From: Gillisia sp. Hel1_33_143
GTDB lineage: Bacteria; Bacteroidota; Bacteroidia; Flavobacteriales; Flavobacteriaceae
Assembly (NCBI RefSeq): GCF_900104765.1
Contig: NZ_LT629737.1
Coordinates: 620,001-684,000 of the forward strand
Reading direction: 5' to 3'
DNA length: 64,000 bases
The translations under genes were made by a program, and so were the position numbers. The notes beneath the pieces are model-generated. The model did no database searches, was not told the DNA's origin, and worked only from the letters and a program-made list of their open reading frames with translations. How positions within the stretch are numbered: position 1 is the first letter of the stretch; each line of letters opens with the position of its first letter. Positions 60,109 through 64,000 of the stretch are shown here, piece after piece.

Positions 60109-62526
60109 ATGAAACAACTATTACTTCTTTGCATAATGTTAACCGGCAGCTTGATGCTTTCACAAAATTCTCAGGTTTACGGAATAGTTAACGATGCAAA
60201 TATGCATCCCCTTTCTAGCGTAACCGTTCTATTAAAAGGTCTGAATAAAGGCACCCTGTCTAACAATAAAGGAGAATTCTATTTTTATGATCTTAAAGAC
60301 GGAAACTATACCCTAACTATTTCCTATATAGGTTTTAAAACCAAAGAAATTTCTTTTTCCATTACCAACAATGAAGATCTAAATTTAAAACCAATAGTTA
60401 TCTATGAAGGCAGCGAGATCTTGAATGAGGTGATCATACAGGGAGAACGCACTAACAAATTCTCTAGAAAGAAAACCGCTTATGTGGCTAAATTACCTCT
60501 AAAAGATATAGAGAACACTCAGGTTTATAGCACTATTACAACAGAACTCTTAAAATCTCAACTAACAACAAATTTTGATGATGCTTTAAAAAATGCTACA
60601 GGGGTAGAACAATTATGGGCATCTACCGGTCGAGGTGGTGATGGAGCTGGCTATTATTCACTACGTGGATTTTCTGTGCAGCCTCAATTGGTTAATGGAT
60701 TGCCTGGATTAACGAATGGAACCATTAATCCTGCGAATATTGAGCGAATTGAAGTCTTAAAAGGCCCTTCTGCTACCTTATTTGGTAACGCTGTAAGTTC
60801 TTACGGAGGACTTATAAATGTAGTTACCAAAAAACCGTATATAGGAACTGGCGGAGAGTTATCCTTTTCTACCGGATCATACGGGCTTAATCAAATCATT
60901 GGTGATTATAATACCGCATTAAGCAAAAAAGACGATCTCTATTTTAGAATAAATACCGCTTATACTACAGAACAAAGTTTTCAGGACGCAGGATTTAGAA
61001 AATCTTTCTTCGTAGCACCTTCTCTGTCTTATAAAGTAAATAACAAACTTTCATTTTCTTTCTATTCAGAAATCACACAGGCAGAACAAACCAATCCTAC
61101 ATTTTTATTCTTGAACAGATCTGCACCATCTGAGGCTAAAAATCTTGAAGAACTCAACTACAACAATAAATTATCTTTTACGAGTAATGATCTCACCTTA
61201 GAAAATCCCAATCAGAACTATAGAGTGGAGATGGATTATAAAATTTCAGATTCTTGGCAGTCTCAAACTCTGGTGTCAAAAAGTGCAACTTCTACCAACG
61301 GTTATTATTCCTATTTATTTGAATACGGAATTTTACCCAACAACACATTTACCAGATATATAAACAAACAAAACTCCAATACTCAAACCACCGATATTCA
61401 GCAAAATTTTATTGGCGATTTTAAGATTGAAAACTTAAGAAATAGAGTGGTTATTGGATTAGATTACTTTACTGCTACTACCACAGATAATAGTACGGGT
61501 TATGCTTTTTATGGCAACATTACTCCACAAGGTGGGGCCAATGGAGATAATCCATTTACAGAGAATGTGGAAGGGGATCTTTATCAGCTTTCCACCTCAG
61601 CTGTAGACGCTGTGCTAGCTTCTCAACCTTTAGGGAATAACAAATCTAGATATCATATCTATAGTTTATATGCTTCTGATGTTTTAAGTATTACCGATAA
61701 TTTCTCTGCGATGTTAGGCTTAAGATTAGATAGGTTTGATAATGAAGGGGATGTTAATACAGAAGAAGACAACTATCAGCAAAATACGCTATCTCCTAAA
61801 TTCGGACTGCTTTATCAGCCAATAAAAGATAAACTTTCGGTGTTTGGAAACTATCAAAATGGTTTCAATAATATAGCTCCAAAACTGGTTGGAAATCCCG
61901 AAGATGGCGCACAACAACTTAAAACCTTCAAGCCTGAAAGAGCCAATCAGACGGAAATTGGAATAAAGACTAACTTTTTTCAAAATAGATTCAATTTAAC
62001 AGCAAGTTATTATAACATTCAGGTTAAAGATAGAGTGATACAAGATCCAGACTCTCCTTTTAATAGCATTCAGGGTGGGGAAATAGAAAGTAAAGGTTTT
62101 GAGATCGAAATAAACACCAATCCGTTACGAGGATTAAATATAAGAGCAGGTTACAGCTATAATGAAAGTGAAACCACCAAAACAGACGATCCTTTAATTC
62201 TGAATAAAAGGCCTTTAGAAGCCGGTCCCAAAACCTTATATAATTTTTGGGCAGATTATCAATTTAACGGCGTGTTAGATGGATTTGGATCTGGATTAGG
62301 TTTTAACGGAGCCAGTGAGCGTTTTGTTAAGAATTATACTACTACCGGGAACTTTATTTTACCTAGTTATTTTGTAGCAAATGCTTCGGTTTACTATAAA
62401 AATGACCACTACAGAATAGGATTAAAACTGAATAATGTTCTTAATAAAGAATACTATAAAGGGTGGTCTACCATCAATCCGCAAACTCCAAGAGCATTAA
62501 TTGCCAACATTTCATACACTTTTTAA
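60109..62526 (+). CDS. TonB-dependent siderophore receptor (chromosomal)
   Basis: 805 residues, signal peptide (MKQLLLLCIMLTGSLMLSQ). Carboxypeptidase-regulatory-like domain at about 20-105, plug with TTNFDDALKNATGVEQLW and RIEVLKGPSATLFGN, and a barrel that ends ISYTF. The plug pattern is that of ferrichrome/catecholate siderophore receptors. Two iron-type operators surround its promoter. Confidence 0.93.
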   Translation: MKQLLLLCIMLTGSLMLSQNSQVYGIVNDANMHPLSSVTVLLKGLNKGTLSNNKGEFYFYDLKDGNYTLTISYIGFKTKEISFSITNNEDLNLKPIVIYEGSEILNEVIIQGERTNKFSRKKTAYVAKLPLKDIENTQVYSTITTELLKSQLTTNFDDALKNATGVEQLWASTGRGGDGAGYYSLRGFSVQPQLVNGLPGLTNGTINPANIERIEVLKGPSATLFGNAVSSYGGLINVVTKKPYIGTGGELSFSTGSYGLNQIIGDYNTALSKKDDLYFRINTAYTTEQSFQDAGFRKSFFVAPSLSYKVNNKLSFSFYSEITQAEQTNPTFLFLNRSAPSEAKNLEELNYNNKLSFTSNDLTLENPNQNYRVEMDYKISDSWQSQTLVSKSATSTNGYYSYLFEYGILPNNTFTRYINKQNSNTQTTDIQQNFIGDFKIENLRNRVVIGLDYFTATTTDNSTGYAFYGNITPQGGANGDNPFTENVEGDLYQLSTSAVDAVLASQPLGNNKSRYHIYSLYASDVLSITDNFSAMLGLRLDRFDNEGDVNTEEDNYQQNTLSPKFGLLYQPIKDKLSVFGNYQNGFNNIAPKLVGNPEDGAQQLKTFKPERANQTEIGIKTNFFQNRFNLTASYYNIQVKDRVIQDPDSPFNSIQGGEIESKGFEIEINTNPLRGLNIRAGYSYNESETTKTDDPLILNKRPLEAGPKTLYNFWADYQFNGVLDGFGSGLGFNGASERFVKNYTTTGNFILPSYFVANASVYYKNDHYRIGLKLNNVLNKEYYKGWSTINPQTPRALIANISYTF

Positions 62527-62539
62527 TTAGCCAAACCTA

Positions 62540-62571
62540 GAAGAGTAATTTTTAGGAATTACTCTTCTTTT
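62540..62571 (+). terminator. Terminator or attenuator between receptor and PepSY gene
   Basis: GAAGAGTAATT and AATTACTCTTC form a perfect 11-bp stem with a 6-base loop and T4. It may lower expression of the downstream gene relative to the receptor. Confidence 0.75.
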
Positions 62572-62582
62572 AATATATTATT

Positions 62583-63731
62583 ATGAATTTTAAGAAGATC
62601 GTTTTTCAGGCACATAAGATAATAGGCTTAGTTACAGGTATTATAATTTTTGTTGTTGCCATTACCGGTTGCTGTTGGGTTTTTAAAGAAGAGATTGAAT
62701 CCCTAACTAGCAAAGAGATCTATATTGAACCTCAAAGTACTGCAATCTTAACTCCTTCTGAAGTAAAAACTATTGCAGAAGATGTATTTCCAGAAAACAC
62801 CATTCATGGTGCTATTTATGGAAAAACCAATGAAAACATTGAAGTAGTATTTTACGACTTGGAGCCAGAATTTTATAAGAGTGTGTTCATAGCTCCGTAC
62901 ACCGGAGAGATTCTAAAAATTAATGATCATTTCTCAGGATTTTTTGCTTTCGTTCTTAAAGGTCATACCAGATTATGGTTACCCGCTTGGTTGGGAGAAG
63001 AGATCATTGCTATCTCTGTGTTATTATTTGTTATTATCATGATCTCAGGATTTATTCTATGGTTACCTAAGAAAACTAAAAATTTAAAGCACAGATTAAA
63101 ATTTAATTGGAAAAAGACCACGAGATGGAAAAGAAAGAATTTTGATCTACATTCTATTGTTGGTTTTTACAGCATTCCGCTAGCCATTATATTAGCCTTT
63201 ACCGGACTTGTAATGTCTTATGATTGGTTTCAAAAATCTGTGTATGTAACTATTGGCGGAGAGAAAAATCCAACCTTTTTAATTCCGGAAAATATGAATA
63301 GTCCAGAAAATATTAGTGCGTCCACGTTACCAATTGATCTTTTATTACCAAAGCTTAAAAATGAAAATCCTAAAGCAAAAAGTTTCGAAATACATTACCC
63401 TTATAATGCATCAGAATCTATATATGTAGAAGTTACTAATACAGATGGTATCTATTACGATTCAGATTTTTTATTCTTTGATCAAAACTCCCTGGAAGAA
63501 ATAAAATCTCCATCAATTTATGGCAGGTATGAAGATGCTAAAATTGCAGATAAAATTCTAAGAATGAATTATGATATCCACATTGGTGCTATTGGTGGTA
63601 TTGCTGGTAAGATCTTAGCATTTTTGATAAGTTTAACCATTGCAAGTTTACCTGTAACCGGGATACTACTATGGTATGGAAGAAATTACAAAAAAAAGAA
63701 GAGATCAACTAAAAGTAAACCTATGCTATAA
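62583..63731 (+). CDS. PepSY-associated TM helix protein (iron uptake), chromosomal copy
   Basis: 382 residues, similar in layout to the gene at 46515: membrane helices at about 13-36, 142-160, 188-212 and 352-374, with histidines in HKIIGLVTGIIIF, DLHSIVGFY and DIHIGAIGGIAGK as likely heme ligands. A lysine-rich C-terminus follows. It likely reduces or processes the iron chelate taken in by the adjacent receptor. Confidence 0.88.
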   Translation: MNFKKIVFQAHKIIGLVTGIIIFVVAITGCCWVFKEEIESLTSKEIYIEPQSTAILTPSEVKTIAEDVFPENTIHGAIYGKTNENIEVVFYDLEPEFYKSVFIAPYTGEILKINDHFSGFFAFVLKGHTRLWLPAWLGEEIIAISVLLFVIIMISGFILWLPKKTKNLKHRLKFNWKKTTRWKRKNFDLHSIVGFYSIPLAIILAFTGLVMSYDWFQKSVYVTIGGEKNPTFLIPENMNSPENISASTLPIDLLLPKLKNENPKAKSFEIHYPYNASESIYVEVTNTDGIYYDSDFLFFDQNSLEEIKSPSIYGRYEDAKIADKILRMNYDIHIGAIGGIAGKILAFLISLTIASLPVTGILLWYGRNYKKKKRSTKSKPML

Positions 63732-63786
63732 TATCAAGATATAGGCATTTGCGAATATTATAACAATGAACGGAAATATTTATCGC

Positions 63787-64000
63787 TTATTCATAATACT
63801 CATATGCGTCTATTATATCTAAGTAGACACCATCAAAACCACACTTTATAATTTTATCTGTATAAGAAGATTCTGCTCCATAAATTATGTTCTGCCAGTC
63901 TTTGTTCCAATATTTCACCTTGTAATTGCCTTCCCATTCCGGATTTTCATTACTCAACCAATCCGGAGTATTTTTTTTCCAAGTACTATCCCAATAATAT
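63787..64000 (-). CDS. GH114/TM1410-like glycosidase, C-terminal part
   Basis: The frame enters from the window edge and ends with a stop at 63787, leaving about 70 residues: WDSTWKKNTPDWLSNENPEW, then KYWNKDWQNIIYG and GFDGVYLDIIDAYEYYE. The last motif is typical of the endo-alpha-1,4-polygalactosaminidase-like family (TIM barrel). The 5' part lies outside. Confidence 0.75.
   Translation of the reverse strand, partial: YYWDSTWKKNTPDWLSNENPEWEGNYKVKYWNKDWQNIIYGAESSYTDKIIKCGFDGVYLDIIDAYEYYE

Overview
The window comes from a low-GC member of the Bacteroidota, most likely a marine Flavobacteriaceae close to Gramella/Christiangramia, Salegentibacter or Zunongwangia. The reasons are Bacteroidota promoter boxes (TAnnTTTG), family-typical proteins (DUF4286, DUF4374, PepSY-associated TM proteins, TonB receptors with a carboxypeptidase-like N-domain, BfmA/BtgA and MobB mobilization proteins) and a fused OlsF-like acyltransferase. 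Assignments are from sequence reading alone; no database search was possible.

Region 1, about 1-25.3 kb, is ordinary chromosome. It holds the four-gene ligase-associated DNA-repair cluster (exonuclease, ATP ligase, Lhr-type helicase, PdeM phosphatase), fructose-1,6-bisphosphatase, a tandem pair of GNAT acetyltransferases running into aspartate kinase, an OlsF-like bifunctional acyltransferase, and a minus-strand run of housekeeping genes (mgtE, rsmA, serS, ribF, pth, rplY, prs). It ends at tRNA-Leu(CAA).

Region 2, 25,299-59,403, is an integrated element of about 34.1 kb. It lies between two 17-bp direct repeats of the 3' end of tRNA-Leu, with a tyrosine integrase next to the tRNA. It has a relaxase and accessory mobilization protein but no transfer apparatus, so it is best called an integrative and mobilizable element. 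From left to right it carries: the integrase; a decayed stretch with an IS110 remnant; an integron-like cassette array (27.87-38.18 kb, nine attC-like sites, every gene on the minus strand, no integron integrase); an ECF sigma factor next to a nuclease-dead, C-terminally truncated Cas12f/TnpB-like protein and a candidate guide RNA; an ssb remnant, radC and the mobilization module; an iron-uptake set (PepSY TM protein, TonB receptor, DUF4374 lipoprotein) with Fur/DtxR-like operators; a split HipBST-like toxin-antitoxin operon; and a two-component system with PepSY-like and envelope genes.

Region 3, 59.4-64 kb, is chromosome again. It begins with the displaced original tRNA terminator, followed by a second iron-uptake pair (TonB siderophore receptor and PepSY TM protein) under the same operator type, and the 3' end of a GH114-like gene.

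The main discovery candidate is the sigma factor, dead Cas12f and guide RNA locus at 39.0-41.1 kb. It has the layout expected of an RNA-guided transcription system, in which the guide RNA and dead Cas12f would place RNA polymerase carrying the dedicated sigma factor at a target. The sigma factor is unusual in having two sigma-4-like segments. The second is the cassette array: in most cassettes the first bases pair with the cassette's own terminal R'' box, as expected of true integron cassettes.
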